A DNA stretch of 64,000 nt from the NCBI RefSeq assembly GCF_003004785.1, contig NZ_PVZS01000002.1:1-64000 (forward strand). Reading direction: 5' to 3'. The translations under genes and the position numbers were made by a program. This document shows, one piece after another, positions 53,273-62,614 of this stretch. The stretch's first letter is position 1; each line of letters begins with the position of its first letter. This DNA comes from Alsobacter soli. Its GTDB lineage: Bacteria; Pseudomonadota; Alphaproteobacteria; Rhizobiales; Beijerinckiaceae. Under the pieces are notes generated by a model. That model was not told the DNA's origin and made no database searches. It saw only the letters and a program-made list of their open reading frames with translations.

Positions 53273-55162
53273 TCATATCAGGCCGAGCGCGCGCGGAACG
53301 CTCAGGCTGAACCACGGGACCAGGGAGACCAGCAGCAGCCCAATGGCCAGCACCACCAGGTAGGGAGCCATGTGCCGTGCTGCGTTCTCCATGGAGGTTT
53401 CGCAGATCGAGCAGGTCACGAACATGCCGACCCCGATGGGGGGCGCGAAGGCGCCGAAGCCCATGGCGATGATCATGACGATCCCGTACTGCAGGGGATC
53501 GATGCCGAAGCCGGGGGCCATCGGCAGCAGCAGCGGGCCGAAGATGAGCAGCGCGGGGAGGCCTTCCAGCAAGGCGCCCATCACGATCAGCGTGACCAGC
53601 GTGGCGATCATGAACAGCGTGGCCGAGCCGTGCAGCACCGAGAACAGGGACGCGATCTGCTGCGGCAGCTTGGCGATGGTGAGCGACCACGAGAAGGTGC
53701 TCGCTGTGCTGGTGATGAACAGCACCATGCCGGCCTGGGCCGCCGTGCTGGCCATAACCGACCACAGCTGGCGAAGGCCCATCGACCGGTAGAACACGAA
53801 GGACAGCACAAGCGCGTAGATGACGGCGGTCGACGAGACCTCTGTGGGGGTCGCCGCGCCGCTGACGATGCCGCCGATCAGCATGACCGGGGCGACCAGG
53901 GCCGGGATCGCAACCACGCCCGCCCGGGCGACGTCGCGGACCGAATGGCCGCGCGTCTCGCCCGCCCGGCTGCGCGAGCGCAGGTAGATCAGCACCATGA
54001 GGCAGAACGCCATCACCGCCGCCGGGAGCAGCCCGGCCACGAACAGGGTGCCGATGGACAGCGACGTCACCGAGGCGAGCACCAGCATGGCGATGCTGGG
54101 CGGCACGGTCTCGCCCATGATCGCGCAGGAGGCGAGCACGGCGGCGGTCTCGCCGGAGTCGTAGCGCTCGCGCCGCATGACCGACTTCATCGTCGTGCCC
54201 ACGGCCGCCACGTCGGCAACCTTTGACCCCGAGATGCCGGACATGATGTACATGGAAACCACGATCACCTGCAGCATGCCGCCGCGGAAACGGCCGACCA
54301 GGGTGATGATGAAGTCGGTCAGCCGCTTGCTGAGCCCGCCTTCGGTCATGACGTAGCCCGCGAGCACGAAGAACGGGATCGACAGCATCACGAAGCTGCT
54401 GACGCCGCCCTGCATGTTGATCGGCACGACCGAGAGCGGAACGGTGTTGGATGCGTAGAGGTAGACGAGCGTGCCGATGAGCAGCACGAATCCGATGGGC
54501 ACGCCCAGCGCGAGTTGCACGACGAACACGGCGAAGGCGGCCGGCAGCGCGTAACCGCGGGCCTGGCTCCCCAGGGATGCGGCGCCGAGATAGAGCGCGC
54601 CGATCGCCAGAGCGACAACCACGCCCGCGGCCAGCGCGGCGCGCCCGTGCTGAGCCAAAACACGCTGGACGGCGAAATAGGCCAGCAGGGCCATGCCGAG
54701 GATCATCGGCGCGGCGAACCAGATCGCGCTCAGGCCGAGATAGGGCGTGCGCTCGTCCCAGCGGGACAGCATCATGCCGTAGGCCAGCCAGCCGCCCGCC
54801 AGCGCCATGGCGAAAACCTGCCAGCAGGCGAGGGCCTCGATGAAGGGCCGCCACCGCGACGGCAGGCGCTGCACGACGACGTGGAGCGCCATGTGCTCGT
54901 TGCGCGGATAGGCGATGGCCCCGCCCAGGAAGGTGATCACCACGAGCGCGAGCTCCCCGACCTCCAGGCTCGCCAGCAGCGACGTCCCGAAGACGGTGCG
55001 CGAGACGACGTTGCCGAACATGGCGAGGAGTTCGCCGGCGAGCGCCGTCACGACCAGGGTTTCGGCGGCCCGCTCGACCAGCCCGATGCGGCGCGCCGGC
55101 GCATCGCTGGGCTCGATCAGGACGTCCACGGACCCGGCAAGGAGATCGGAATGCGCCGACAA
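53273..55162 (-). CDS. dctM: TRAP transporter permease, fused small and large subunits (DctQM)
   Basis: 629 residues from a TTG start, with GGAG seven bases upstream. The first 200 residues are the four-helix DctQ-like part (VTALAGELLAMFGNVVSRTV, EVGELALVVITFLGGAIAYP with a typical N-E-H-M motif). The remainder is the DctM-like 12-helix part (FAVFVVQLALGVPIGFVLLI, SIPFFVLAGYVMTEGGLSKR, GETVPPSIAMLVLASV, PPIGVGMFVTCSI). Fusion of both subunits is known in the family. It takes up organic acids, here most likely an acid sugar, using an ion gradient. It lies 99 bp downstream of dctP. Confidence 0.93.
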   Translation of the reverse strand: MSAHSDLLAGSVDVLIEPSDAPARRIGLVERAAETLVVTALAGELLAMFGNVVSRTVFGTSLLASLEVGELALVVITFLGGAIAYPRNEHMALHVVVQRLPSRWRPFIEALACWQVFAMALAGGWLAYGMMLSRWDERTPYLGLSAIWFAAPMILGMALLAYFAVQRVLAQHGRAALAAGVVVALAIGALYLGAASLGSQARGYALPAAFAVFVVQLALGVPIGFVLLIGTLVYLYASNTVPLSVVPINMQGGVSSFVMLSIPFFVLAGYVMTEGGLSKRLTDFIITLVGRFRGGMLQVIVVSMYIMSGISGSKVADVAAVGTTMKSVMRRERYDSGETAAVLASCAIMGETVPPSIAMLVLASVTSLSIGTLFVAGLLPAAVMAFCLMVLIYLRSRSRAGETRGHSVRDVARAGVVAIPALVAPVMLIGGIVSGAATPTEVSSTAVIYALVLSFVFYRSMGLRQLWSVMASTAAQAGMVLFITSTASTFSWSLTIAKLPQQIASLFSVLHGSATLFMIATLVTLIVMGALLEGLPALLIFGPLLLPMAPGFGIDPLQYGIVMIIAMGFGAFAPPIGVGMFVTCSICETSMENAARHMAPYLVVLAIGLLLVSLVPWFSLSVPRALGLI

Positions 55163-55190
55163 GGGTCTGCTCCGAGAGGGTTTGGCTCTC

Positions 55191-55205
55191 GCCCGCTTCG
55201 CGGGC
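55191..55205. other. small hairpin between dctP and dctQM
   Basis: GCCCGC TTC GCGGGC, perfect 6-bp stem with a 3-base loop, in the 99-bp intercistronic gap. Confidence 0.35.
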
Positions 55206-55225
55206 GCGGGGCGACACGCAAGGGT

Positions 55226-55254
55226 GGAGGCCGGAGCGACAGGCGCCGGCCTCC
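55226..55254 (-). terminator. intercistronic hairpin after dctP
   Basis: GGAGGCCGG and CCGGCCTCC form a perfect 9-bp stem with an 11-base loop, seven bases beyond the dctP stop. It probably lets the binding protein be made in excess over the permease. Confidence 0.55.
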
Positions 55255-55261
55255 TGAAGGG

Positions 55262-56254
55262 TCACTGTATGGCGTCGATGGTCTTCAGCAGATCGGACAG
55301 GCCCATGCTGGACGCGAACTCGGCGATGACCGGCTTCGTCGCCGCCTTGAACGGGGCCTTGTCGATGGCGTTGAACTTGACGTTCAGTTTGTTGGCCATC
55401 TCGGCTTCGGCGGCCTCATTCGCCTCGGCCTCCGCCTTGCGCTCGTAAGCCGTGGCCTCCTGCGCCGCCTTCAGCACGATCTGCTGGAGGTCGGCTGGCA
55501 GCTTGTCGAACGACTTCTTCGACATGAACAGCGGCCGCACCGTGAACTCGTGCTCCGTCCGGGCGATATAGGGCGCAGGCTCGTAGAATTTCATGTCGCG
55601 CACGGAGACGGACTCGTTCTCCATGCCGTCCACGACGCCGGACTTCATGGCGAGGTAGGTCTCCATGAAGGCGATGGGCGTCGGCGCCGCTCCGACGGCC
55701 TTCCACACGTTCACCTTGAGCGGGCTCGACACCAGGCGCAGGCGGAAGCCCTTCATGTCGTCGATGTTCGTCACCGGCTTCTTGGTCGACAGCACGTTGC
55801 GGCTCGATCCGCCCCAGTAGCCAAGGATCTTCATCCCCGTCTTGGCCTCGATGGTCTGGGCGTAGCTCTTGCCCGGCTCACCGTCGAGCGACGCCTGCCA
55901 GTGGGCGTAGTCCCGGAACAGAAACGGCAGGGCGAAGAAGTCGAGCTCCTTTGCGAAGGGCGACCCCGCGGAGGGATCGGCCACAACGAAGTCGAGGGAG
56001 CCGTCCTTCACGAACTGCAGGGTCTGGGCCTCGCTGCCCAGCATGCCCCCGTTGAAGATGTCGATCTGGATGCGGCCCTTGCTTTCCTCCTTCGCCCGGT
56101 CGGCGAAGTAGGCGAGTCCCTTGTTCCAGGGGTGCTCCTCCTTGAAATAGTGGGCGGCCCTGAAGCTGTAGGTTTGCGCCAGGGCTGTCCCGCCGGTTGA
56201 GGCGAGGCCGGCCACCGTGGCCGCCAGCGCGAGCGCGATCGTGTGTAGTCTCAA
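55262..56254 (-). CDS. dctP: TRAP transporter substrate-binding protein (DctP)
   Basis: 330 residues from a TTG preceded by GGAGGA; the longer frame has no signal. Signal peptide (HTIALALAATVAGLASTGGT, ending ALAQ), then FRAAHYFKEEHPWNKGLAYF, DIFNGGMLGSEAQTLQFVKD, PFLFRDYAHWQASLDGEPGK. The ligand-contact region is MKGFRLRLVSSPLKVNVWKA, with Arg as the carboxylate-binding residue, and VDGMENESVSV. First gene of the TRAP operon, 43 bp from the GntR gene on the same strand. Confidence 0.93.
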   Translation of the reverse strand: MRLHTIALALAATVAGLASTGGTALAQTYSFRAAHYFKEEHPWNKGLAYFADRAKEESKGRIQIDIFNGGMLGSEAQTLQFVKDGSLDFVVADPSAGSPFAKELDFFALPFLFRDYAHWQASLDGEPGKSYAQTIEAKTGMKILGYWGGSSRNVLSTKKPVTNIDDMKGFRLRLVSSPLKVNVWKAVGAAPTPIAFMETYLAMKSGVVDGMENESVSVRDMKFYEPAPYIARTEHEFTVRPLFMSKKSFDKLPADLQQIVLKAAQEATAYERKAEAEANEAAEAEMANKLNVKFNAIDKAPFKAATKPVIAEFASSMGLSDLLKTIDAIQ

Positions 56255-56297
56255 GTGTTCCTCCCGGTCGTCGGGTCGTGGTTTTAGTGGGGTTGGC

Positions 56298-57086
56298 CTA
56301 GGGATCCGGCCGGCGCGGCGGCGACGGCCGGGCCGCTCCGCCCGGGGTGACGCGGCCGGCTCGGGCCCGGCGCTGCTCGGTGTCGTCGAGGTGGATTTCC
56401 ATCGCTGCGCGCGCGGCGGCCGGATCACGGGCGATGATGGCGTCCAGCACGGCGCGGTGCAGAGGCAGGGAAACGCTGCGATTCTCGTGCGGATCGCGGT
56501 TGGTGACGCGCAAGGATGTCATCATGGCGCTGCGGATGGCGTGAGCGACGGGCAGCAGGAAATCGTTGTGGCCGGCGCTGAGGCAGGCGAGATGGAAGGC
56601 GAGGTCGGCCTCCATGAACGCCTCCGCCACCGTCGCGCGCTCCATTCCCTCGTAGGCGGCGCGCATCAGCGCCAGGTCCGAATCGGTGGCGCGTACGGCG
56701 GCGAGAGCGGCGGCCCCTGGCTCGACGATGCGCCGGATCTCCATCAATTGGTCGAGCACCACTTCCTCGGCGCCCGGGAACTCGATCCCGTTCGCCTCGC
56801 GCCACTCCAGGATGTCCGGGTCGAGCTGGCTCCAGTCGGATGGCGGCCGGATCACGGTGCCGCGCTTCGGCCGGGGGTCGAGCAGCCCCTTGGCGGCGAG
56901 CACGTTGACCGCTTCCCGCAGCACCGTCCGGCTCACGTCGTAGCGGGCCAGGAGCACGTCCTCGGCCGGCAGGAGGGCGCCCGGCGCCAGCCGGCCGGCC
57001 ACGATGTCGCCCCCCAGGCTTTCGACCACCTGGTCCTTCAGGCTGCGCTTGAACGGGCGCGATGACGAGCGGCTTGCCAAAGTCAT
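56298..57086 (-). CDS. GntR-family regulator (FadR/FCD type)
   Basis: 262 residues. Winged helix: LKDQVVESLGGDIVAGRLAP, PAEDVLLARYDVSRTVLREA, VNVLAAKGLLDPRPKRG. The C-terminal FCD domain has IRRIVEPGAAALAAVRAT and ADLAFHLACLSAGHN with metal-binding His. These regulators sense small organic acids and typically repress uptake and breakdown genes. It lies upstream of dctP on the same strand and is divergent from the dehydratase gene. Confidence 0.9.
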   Translation of the reverse strand: MTLASRSSSRPFKRSLKDQVVESLGGDIVAGRLAPGALLPAEDVLLARYDVSRTVLREAVNVLAAKGLLDPRPKRGTVIRPPSDWSQLDPDILEWREANGIEFPGAEEVVLDQLMEIRRIVEPGAAALAAVRATDSDLALMRAAYEGMERATVAEAFMEADLAFHLACLSAGHNDFLLPVAHAIRSAMMTSLRVTNRDPHENRSVSLPLHRAVLDAIIARDPAAARAAMEIHLDDTEQRRARAGRVTPGGAARPSPPRRPDP

Positions 57087-57144
57087 ATCGTAATACTTAT
57101 TGTCTTGAACGCGCCTGTCAACGCCCGATCCGCAGGGAGGAACC
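57087..57144. promoter_or_regulatory. 58-bp divergent promoter region, candidate GntR operator
   Basis: The sequence TCGTAATACTTATTGTCTTG, with AATA/TATT arms, stands out as AT-rich in a GC-rich setting. Binding of the GntR protein here would control both the TRAP operon and the dehydratase. Confidence 0.45.
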
Positions 57145-58281
57145 ATGAAGATCACCGCCGTCCGGACCTACGTCCTGGAAGCCCCGCTGACGCAGCCCTT
57201 CGCCTATTCGCGAGCGTGGTACGCCACCCGCGCGTCCATGATCGTCGAGATCCAGACCGACCAGGGCCTGGTGGGGTGGGGCGAATCCTACGGTCCGGCG
57301 CGCATCAACGCGGCCATCGTCCGGGCCATGGCCCCGTTCCTCGTCGGACAGGACGCGCTGCGCAGCGAATGGATCTGGCAGGAGCTCTACGCACGCTACC
57401 GCGACCACGGCCAGAAGGGTTCGATCATCCAGGCGCTCAGTGGCGTCGATATCGCCCTGTGGGATCTCAAGGGCAAGTTCTTCGGCGAGCCGATCCACCG
57501 CCTGATGGGCGGCCCCCTGCGGACGCAGGTCAACGCCTACGCCACGGGCCTCTACGGACGGGAGCAGGGCAGCCCCGAGCAGTACCTTGCCGAGGAGGCC
57601 GCCGGCTACGCCGCCGAGGGCTTCAAGGCCGTGAAGCTGAAGGTCGGTTTCGGCATCGAGAGAGACGTGCGGGCGACGCACGCGGTCCGCAATGCAATCG
57701 GGTCCGATGTCGGGCTGATGATCGACGCCAACCACGCCTACGACGCCGTCGCGGCGATCCGGCTCGGCCGGCTGGTCGAGGAGTTGGACATCGGCTGGTT
57801 CGAGGAGCCGGTGCCGCCGGAGGACGTTCGGGGGCACCAGGAGGTTCGGGCGGCCCTGACCATCCCGGTGGCGAGCGGCGAGTGCGAGTTCACCCGGTAC
57901 GGTTTCCGGGAGCTGATCACCACCCGCGCCGTGGACTATGTGCAGCCGGACACATGCTCGGCCGGAGGGCTGTCGGAATGCAAGAAGATCGCCGACATGG
58001 CCTGCGCCTACGGCGTGCGCTACGCCCCCCATGTATGGGGCAGCGGAGTGGCCGTCGCCGCCGCCCTGCAACTCCTGGCCGTGTTGCCGTCCTTCACGCC
58101 GCCGTCCCTGGATCCCGTTGAGCCCATGCTCGAATTCGACCAGACCGAGCACCCGGTCCGGGCGGCCCTTCTGGCGACGCCCATCAGCCACCGCCGCGGC
58201 GTGGTGGCGGTCCCGACCGCGCCGGGGTTGGGTATCGAGATCGACCGGGAGGCGCTGAGGCGTTTCGATACCGGCGACTGA
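57145..58281 (+). CDS. enolase-superfamily acid-sugar dehydratase (MR/MLE family)
   Basis: 378 residues. The catalytic K-x-K is K164/K166 in VKLKVGFG. Metal ligands are D194 (IDANHAYD), E220 (GWFEEPVPPED) and E246 (VASGECE). D269 (QPDTCSAGG) and H296 (APHVWGSG) form the Asp-His dyad. This set is that of mandelate racemase-type enzymes, most of which here dehydrate aldonic or aldaric acids. Context with a TRAP transporter and GntR gene supports an acid-sugar role; the exact substrate cannot be told. Confidence 0.9.
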   Translation: MKITAVRTYVLEAPLTQPFAYSRAWYATRASMIVEIQTDQGLVGWGESYGPARINAAIVRAMAPFLVGQDALRSEWIWQELYARYRDHGQKGSIIQALSGVDIALWDLKGKFFGEPIHRLMGGPLRTQVNAYATGLYGREQGSPEQYLAEEAAGYAAEGFKAVKLKVGFGIERDVRATHAVRNAIGSDVGLMIDANHAYDAVAAIRLGRLVEELDIGWFEEPVPPEDVRGHQEVRAALTIPVASGECEFTRYGFRELITTRAVDYVQPDTCSAGGLSECKKIADMACAYGVRYAPHVWGSGVAVAAALQLLAVLPSFTPPSLDPVEPMLEFDQTEHPVRAALLATPISHRRGVVAVPTAPGLGIEIDREALRRFDTGD

Positions 58282-58524
58282 ACGGTCGTGGGCGTCAGAG
58301 CCGCCATTTGGCGCGGATTGTCCCTGGCATGGGCCAGGGAGGCGCGATGAAGGCCTCCCTCTGGAATTGCTCTGCTTGGGGCAGACGCTCAGGAGCGATT
58401 CGCCGGCAGCCGCAATGGACCCGCACAGGCAAGGGTGGTTGTTCCAATCTGCGGGCATCCTGTCTGACGGCAGACGCGCTTATATTCGCTGTATTCAGCC
58501 GGAACGTACGTTTCGGCCCGTGTC

Positions 58525-59424
58525 TCACATGAGCCCGGGATTTCGGGGCATGTAGCGATCCCAAGGCCGTTGAAGGCCGTCGGCCATCAGCAGCATGGGC
58601 AGCGTAATCCGCATACCCAGGCGCAAGGCGAGATCGAGCACGGCGGGAATGGAGGCGGGCACGAACGCTGATACCTGTTTGGCTGGAGTTCCTTTGACAG
58701 CCAGGAGCGCCGCCGCGAACGCATCGGCCACGTGGTCCACGGTCGTGACGGCGAGAGGTCCGATGTGCCCGTCCGGCCCCACGTAAAAGTAGCCGACGCA
58801 ATTGGCACCCGCCCACAGCGCCTTCCCGGTCAGCCCACCTTCGGTCAGCATGTAGCTGTGGTGCTTTGCGCGGGAAAAACCGAGAGCCGCCCTGTCAATC
58901 GGCCTCAGGAGTTCGGGCGGAGCAATGGAGCCTTCGAGCGGCTCGACGCGCAACGCGGTCGAGAGCGGCCGCGCTGCCACGGTCTCGAGGCCAGCGCTCA
59001 TCACGTACAACGGTGTGATCGGGTAGAGCCCATGACGCATGTAGAGGCCCTGGGCCGCCCGGTTGAACGCGAAAGTGATCAGCGCCTTGGCCCGCGCGTC
59101 CCGCTGCGCGCCATGGGCCAGTGTCTTCGCGAGTAGCTCGCGGCCAACCCCGCTGGACTGGGCGTCTGGATTTACGAATAGCTGGGCCAAGAACCACAAT
59201 TCGTCACAAGCCCACGAGAAGCCGAAGCCGACCAGTTCATCCTTGTGCTCGGCCACCCATAGGCCGTCGGGATCATCGGCCAGGGAGAAGCGCTGCAGCC
59301 GGGGCGGGCTCGGGTTTGCGATCTGACCGAAGCCGTGGCGCATGGTGAGGTCGTTGATGATCGCGACGACGAGCGCGTCGGCGGCTTCGAGATCGTCGAG
59401 CTTCGCGGGTCGGATCGTCACCAT
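58525..59424 (-). CDS. GNAT-family N-acetyltransferase with a second, degenerate domain
   Basis: 299 residues. The N-terminal domain has the acetyl-CoA loop in QLFVNPDAQSSGVGRELLAK (Q/R-x-x-G-x-G/A) and LYMRHGLYP near its end. A C-terminal half (about 160-290) resembles a second GNAT fold without a clear loop (FYVGPDGHIGPLAVTTVDHV). Such tandem proteins are acetyltransferases of unknown substrate. Stands alone. Confidence 0.85.
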   Translation of the reverse strand: MVTIRPAKLDDLEAADALVVAIINDLTMRHGFGQIANPSPPRLQRFSLADDPDGLWVAEHKDELVGFGFSWACDELWFLAQLFVNPDAQSSGVGRELLAKTLAHGAQRDARAKALITFAFNRAAQGLYMRHGLYPITPLYVMSAGLETVAARPLSTALRVEPLEGSIAPPELLRPIDRAALGFSRAKHHSYMLTEGGLTGKALWAGANCVGYFYVGPDGHIGPLAVTTVDHVADAFAAALLAVKGTPAKQVSAFVPASIPAVLDLALRLGMRITLPMLLMADGLQRPWDRYMPRNPGLM

Positions 59425-60047
59425 CGCAGCACCGCCACACGGCCATGATAAAGGCTATCACAGAAGTGAGGCTCACGAAGAGCAGCCCGGCTCATCTCCG
59501 ACATGGGAGGGGCGAATGCCGGACAGGTGACCATTACTGACATCGGCCGGAGAAGCAGGGAGAAAGAGGGGCCACTCCAAAAGGCAGACGGCCCTGGATG
59601 GCGATGAGGGGCGCAGATCGGTAGGGATTGTCCGTCTGTTCACCCGGCGCACTACTTACGGCTTAGTTCCGCGATAGGAACAACAGCGAGATTCGAGGCT
59701 TAATAAAGCTGTGGATCAACAAATCGCGACGGGCAGCCATGACGATGCTACCCGCATGGAAGGCCTTCTTCTTTCGGCTACGGGTCAGGTGGCGCAAGTT
59801 GCGCCACCGCATCCTGACGGGGCGCCACCCCTAACCCGCTCGCCAGGTAGAAGCGTCGCCCCAGTTTCGGTTTCTACCGACAGGGTTCGCCCCAACTGGC
59901 TCGCCGGCGTCAGAAAGAGCATAGATTCCTCAGGTTCGGGGCAGATGCGCGGGCGAGGTCAACAGCTCGGCGCGTCCACAGCGGCCGTCAGCGCCAACGC
60001 GCTGGCGGCCGACCGTGTTCTGCCCCTCGGCCCAAGGGAGGGCGGCG
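59425..60047. other. 623-bp gap, nothing supported
   Basis: A small AT-rich stretch at 59650-59720 may be a promoter. Frames here are low-complexity. Confidence 0.25.
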
Positions 60048-60299
60048 GTGAAGCGCTACCATCTGCACATGAACATCGCCCGGCATTGCGTGCTGGATCC
60101 TCACGGCTTCGAGGCCGCCAGCGAACGGGAGGCGATCCTGCACGCCCGTCAGCATTTCGACGATCTCAAGGCCGACCTCCGGTCTCCGGTTGGCGTCGAG
60201 CTCGAGGACGCGAACGGGTGGTCCATTCTTCTGCTGCACTCCGGTCCGGCCTGGGAGGAGGAAGCTTCCAGTTCCCCGGCGCAGACCCGAGACGACTGA
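60048..60299 (+). CDS. DUF6894-like small protein
   Basis: 83 residues from a GTG preceded by GGGAGG. It starts KRYHLHMNIARHCVLDPHG and continues EREAILHARQHFDDLKADLR, then VELEDANGWSILLL. The R-Y-x-x-H/D...D-x-x-G...A-x-x-x-A-R pattern with a final strand recalls the DUF6894 family common in Methylobacterium, Microvirga and Bradyrhizobium relatives. Function unknown. Confidence 0.6.
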   Translation: MKRYHLHMNIARHCVLDPHGFEAASEREAILHARQHFDDLKADLRSPVGVELEDANGWSILLLHSGPAWEEEASSSPAQTRDD

Positions 60300-60421
60300 C
60301 GCAGCGGATGTGCCGTCCGGCCGGAACCCCGAGCAAGATCGCTCCGCCACGCTGCCGACCGCCGCAAGCCTGCCTGCGCGCGTGGGGAGCGCCGGGGCGG
60401 CTGGACGTCCGCCTGAGAGGC

Positions 60422-60628
60422 TTAAAGGATGTCCTTGAACGCGGGTCTGACCGACAGCCCGATGATCGTGGACAAGATCGCTCCTAGCTCGATCAGAGGG
60501 CGAGCGCTCGGGTCGATGCGCTCCATTGCAATCGCGGGCGGGCGGGGCGACCGTTCGGGTATCCGCAGAATCACGGTCTCGTTGCTCACTTGGAGCACCT
60601 CGAAGTCGGCGCGCGCGAATGTGCTCAC
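60422..60628 (-). CDS. small unknown protein
   Basis: 68 residues from a GTG at 60628: STFARADFEVLQVSNETVIL, a Pro-rich middle, then LIELGAILSTIIGLSVRPAF. A mildly hydrophobic end. A longer frame up to 60721 is possible. Not recognised. Confidence 0.4.
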   Translation of the reverse strand: MSTFARADFEVLQVSNETVILRIPERSPRPPAIAMERIDPSARPLIELGAILSTIIGLSVRPAFKDIL

Positions 60629-60804
60629 CCAATGCTTCTGCTCTTCGTGAAAATGGTGTCCTGCGCGGCCCTGGTTCACCAGCTCACCCTGTCGATGTTC
60701 GTGAAAGGGCTCGACGGCCAAATGGATTTCTGCTCCCTCATCCCGGCTCGGGGGCCGGCTTGAAGCTCTGGACCTCGAGTAGCGCGATTGCAGGAGGAGC
60801 AGTC

Positions 60805-61560
60805 ATGAGTTCCGGAGACCTCGACGGCAGGGTGGCTGTTGTGACAGGGGCGGCCAGCGGCATAGGCCGCGCCGCCGCCGAGGCCCTGGCCGCCGCCGGC
60901 GCGGTCGTCGCCCTGCTGGACCGGAACGCCATCCAGCAGGACAGCGTCGCCGCGTTGGGCGCGCGCGGCGCCCTGGCCTTTCAGGCCGACGTGACCAGCG
61001 AAGCCGAACTCGAAGCGGCGTTCGCGGACATCGCCGAACGGCTGGGCGCGCCCGACATCCTGGTCAACAGCGCAGGGCTCGCGATTCGGCGGCCTGCGGT
61101 CGAGCTCGCGGTCGCCGACTGGGACAGGGTGCTGGCCGTGAACATGACCGGGACCTTCCTCGCCTGCCGCATCGCGGCGCGGCGCATGGCGGCGGCCCGC
61201 GGCGGAGCGATCGTGAACGTCTCCTCCATCATGGGGTTCTCGGGCGGCGGCCTCTACCCCAACATCTCGTACCAGGCGAGCAAGGGCGCGGTGGTGAACA
61301 TGACCCGCGCCCTCGCCGTGGAATGGGCCTCGTCCGGCATCAGGGTGAACGCCGTGGCCCCGACCTATGTGCGCACGCCCTTCATCCGGCCCATCCTGGA
61401 GGACCCCGAACTGCTTGGCCGGATCGAGGCGATGACGCCGCTGGGTCGCATCGCGGAGCCGGCCGAAGTGGCCTCCGCGATCCTGTTCCTCGCCGGCCCG
61501 GGCGCGTCCATGATCACGGGGCACACCTTGCCGGTCGACGGGGGATTCCTGGCCGTCTGA
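60805..61560 (+). CDS. short-chain dehydrogenase/reductase (FabG-like)
   Basis: 251 residues. AGGAGG precedes the ATG. NAD(P) motif VVTGAASGIGRAAAEALA, DVTSEAE, LVNSAGLAIRRP (N-A-G), catalytic VNVSSIMGFSG and YQASKGAVVNMTRALAVEWA (Y-x3-K), and the end ITGHTLPVDGGFLAV. It oxidises or reduces a hydroxyl/ketone pair on an unknown substrate. It faces away from the promoter of the convergent PEP-mutase family gene. A possible partner of the second lyase cluster. Confidence 0.92.
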   Translation: MSSGDLDGRVAVVTGAASGIGRAAAEALAAAGAVVALLDRNAIQQDSVAALGARGALAFQADVTSEAELEAAFADIAERLGAPDILVNSAGLAIRRPAVELAVADWDRVLAVNMTGTFLACRIAARRMAAARGGAIVNVSSIMGFSGGGLYPNISYQASKGAVVNMTRALAVEWASSGIRVNAVAPTYVRTPFIRPILEDPELLGRIEAMTPLGRIAEPAEVASAILFLAGPGASMITGHTLPVDGGFLAV

Positions 61561-61691
61561 CGCCCCGGCGCCGGAAGCCGCGCGACCGGTCTGATCGCAG
61601 CCGAACTCCGCCGCCGTCCCGTGGGCAGGGAGGGTCGCCTCGCGGGCCCGGCCCGGCCAGCGCCGTCGGCACCCCGAGCCTTCCGCTCGCG

Positions 61692-62549
61692 CTAGACGGC
61701 GTTGCGCTTCTCGAAGTCCCAGACGCGCTCAAACCCGATCATGCGGACGAAGTCGGAGAAGGCCGCGAGTTCTCCGCTCCACGCCGCGCTCGATCCGGTG
61801 GACCTGAGATGGCCGTAGAGAGAGGACAGGGCGGCCGTCGCCGCGAGCAGGCCCGCCACCGGATAGATCGCGATCTTGTATCCGAGCGACTCGAGTTCGC
61901 TTCGGGACAGGATCGGCGTCCGGCCGCCTTCGACCATGTTGGCCAGCAGCGGCGCGTCGAAGGTGGACCCGATGCGGCGCATCTCCTCTTCCGTCTCGGG
62001 CGATTCGATGAACAGGATGTCCGCCCCGGCCTTGAGGAAGGCCTCGCCGCGGCGCAGAGCCTCGTCGAGGCCGTGAGCCGTGCGGGCGTCGGTGCGCGCG
62101 ATGATCTTGAACGCCTTCGACGACCGCGCCGCGGCGGCGACCCGGATCTTGTGCGCGGCCTCGTCCAGGGGGATCACGCGCCGGCTCGGGGTGTGGCCGC
62201 ACTTCTTCGGGAACTCCTGATCTTCGAGCTGGATGGCCTGAGCCCCCGCGGCCTCGTAGCCGCGAACCGTGTGGTCCACGTTCAGGAGCCCGCCATAGCC
62301 CGTGTCGCCGTCCGCGATCAGCGGCGTCGCCACGCCCTCCGCGATCTGCCGGACCCGCCCGACCATGTCCGAGTAGGTGGCGAGCCCGGCGTCCGGGTAG
62401 CCGAGATGGGAGGCGACCACGCCGAAACCGGTCATGTACAGGGCGTCGAAGCCGGCGCGGTCCGCGATCTTGGCCGAGACCATGTCGTAGACGCCGGGCG
62501 CGACGATCAGGCCGGGCTGGGCCAGGCGTTCGGAAAGGCTGGCGGGCAT
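61692..62549 (-). CDS. isocitrate lyase/PEP mutase family lyase with KKCGH
   Basis: 285 residues. GVYDMVSAKIADRAGFDALY, LIADGDTGYGGLLNVDHTVR, and QLEDQEFPKKCGHTPSRRVI with the catalytic Cys117 in KKCGH, then IARTDARTAHGLDEALRRGE. The complete motif set is that of methylisocitrate lyase, dimethylmalate lyase and carboxyphosphonoenolpyruvate mutase relatives, which cleave or rearrange 2-substituted malates. It lies downstream of the branched-chain-type binding protein gene on the same strand (65 bp). It differs from the copy at 33319, which lacks the Cys. Confidence 0.88.
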   Translation of the reverse strand: MPASLSERLAQPGLIVAPGVYDMVSAKIADRAGFDALYMTGFGVVASHLGYPDAGLATYSDMVGRVRQIAEGVATPLIADGDTGYGGLLNVDHTVRGYEAAGAQAIQLEDQEFPKKCGHTPSRRVIPLDEAAHKIRVAAAARSSKAFKIIARTDARTAHGLDEALRRGEAFLKAGADILFIESPETEEEMRRIGSTFDAPLLANMVEGGRTPILSRSELESLGYKIAIYPVAGLLAATAALSSLYGHLRSTGSSAAWSGELAAFSDFVRMIGFERVWDFEKRNAV

Positions 62550-62614
62550 GGGCTTCGATCCTCTGGAGGCGACTGGCGGACGGCGGCGGCGCCGCCGTCC
62601 GGTGGCTCGGCGGC

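Noticed and set aside
53178-55265. A 695-codon open frame on the same strand as dctQM but in another frame
   Set aside because: Composition is Arg/Ala/Gly-rich with no hydrophobic segments. The overlapping frame gives a textbook TRAP permease.
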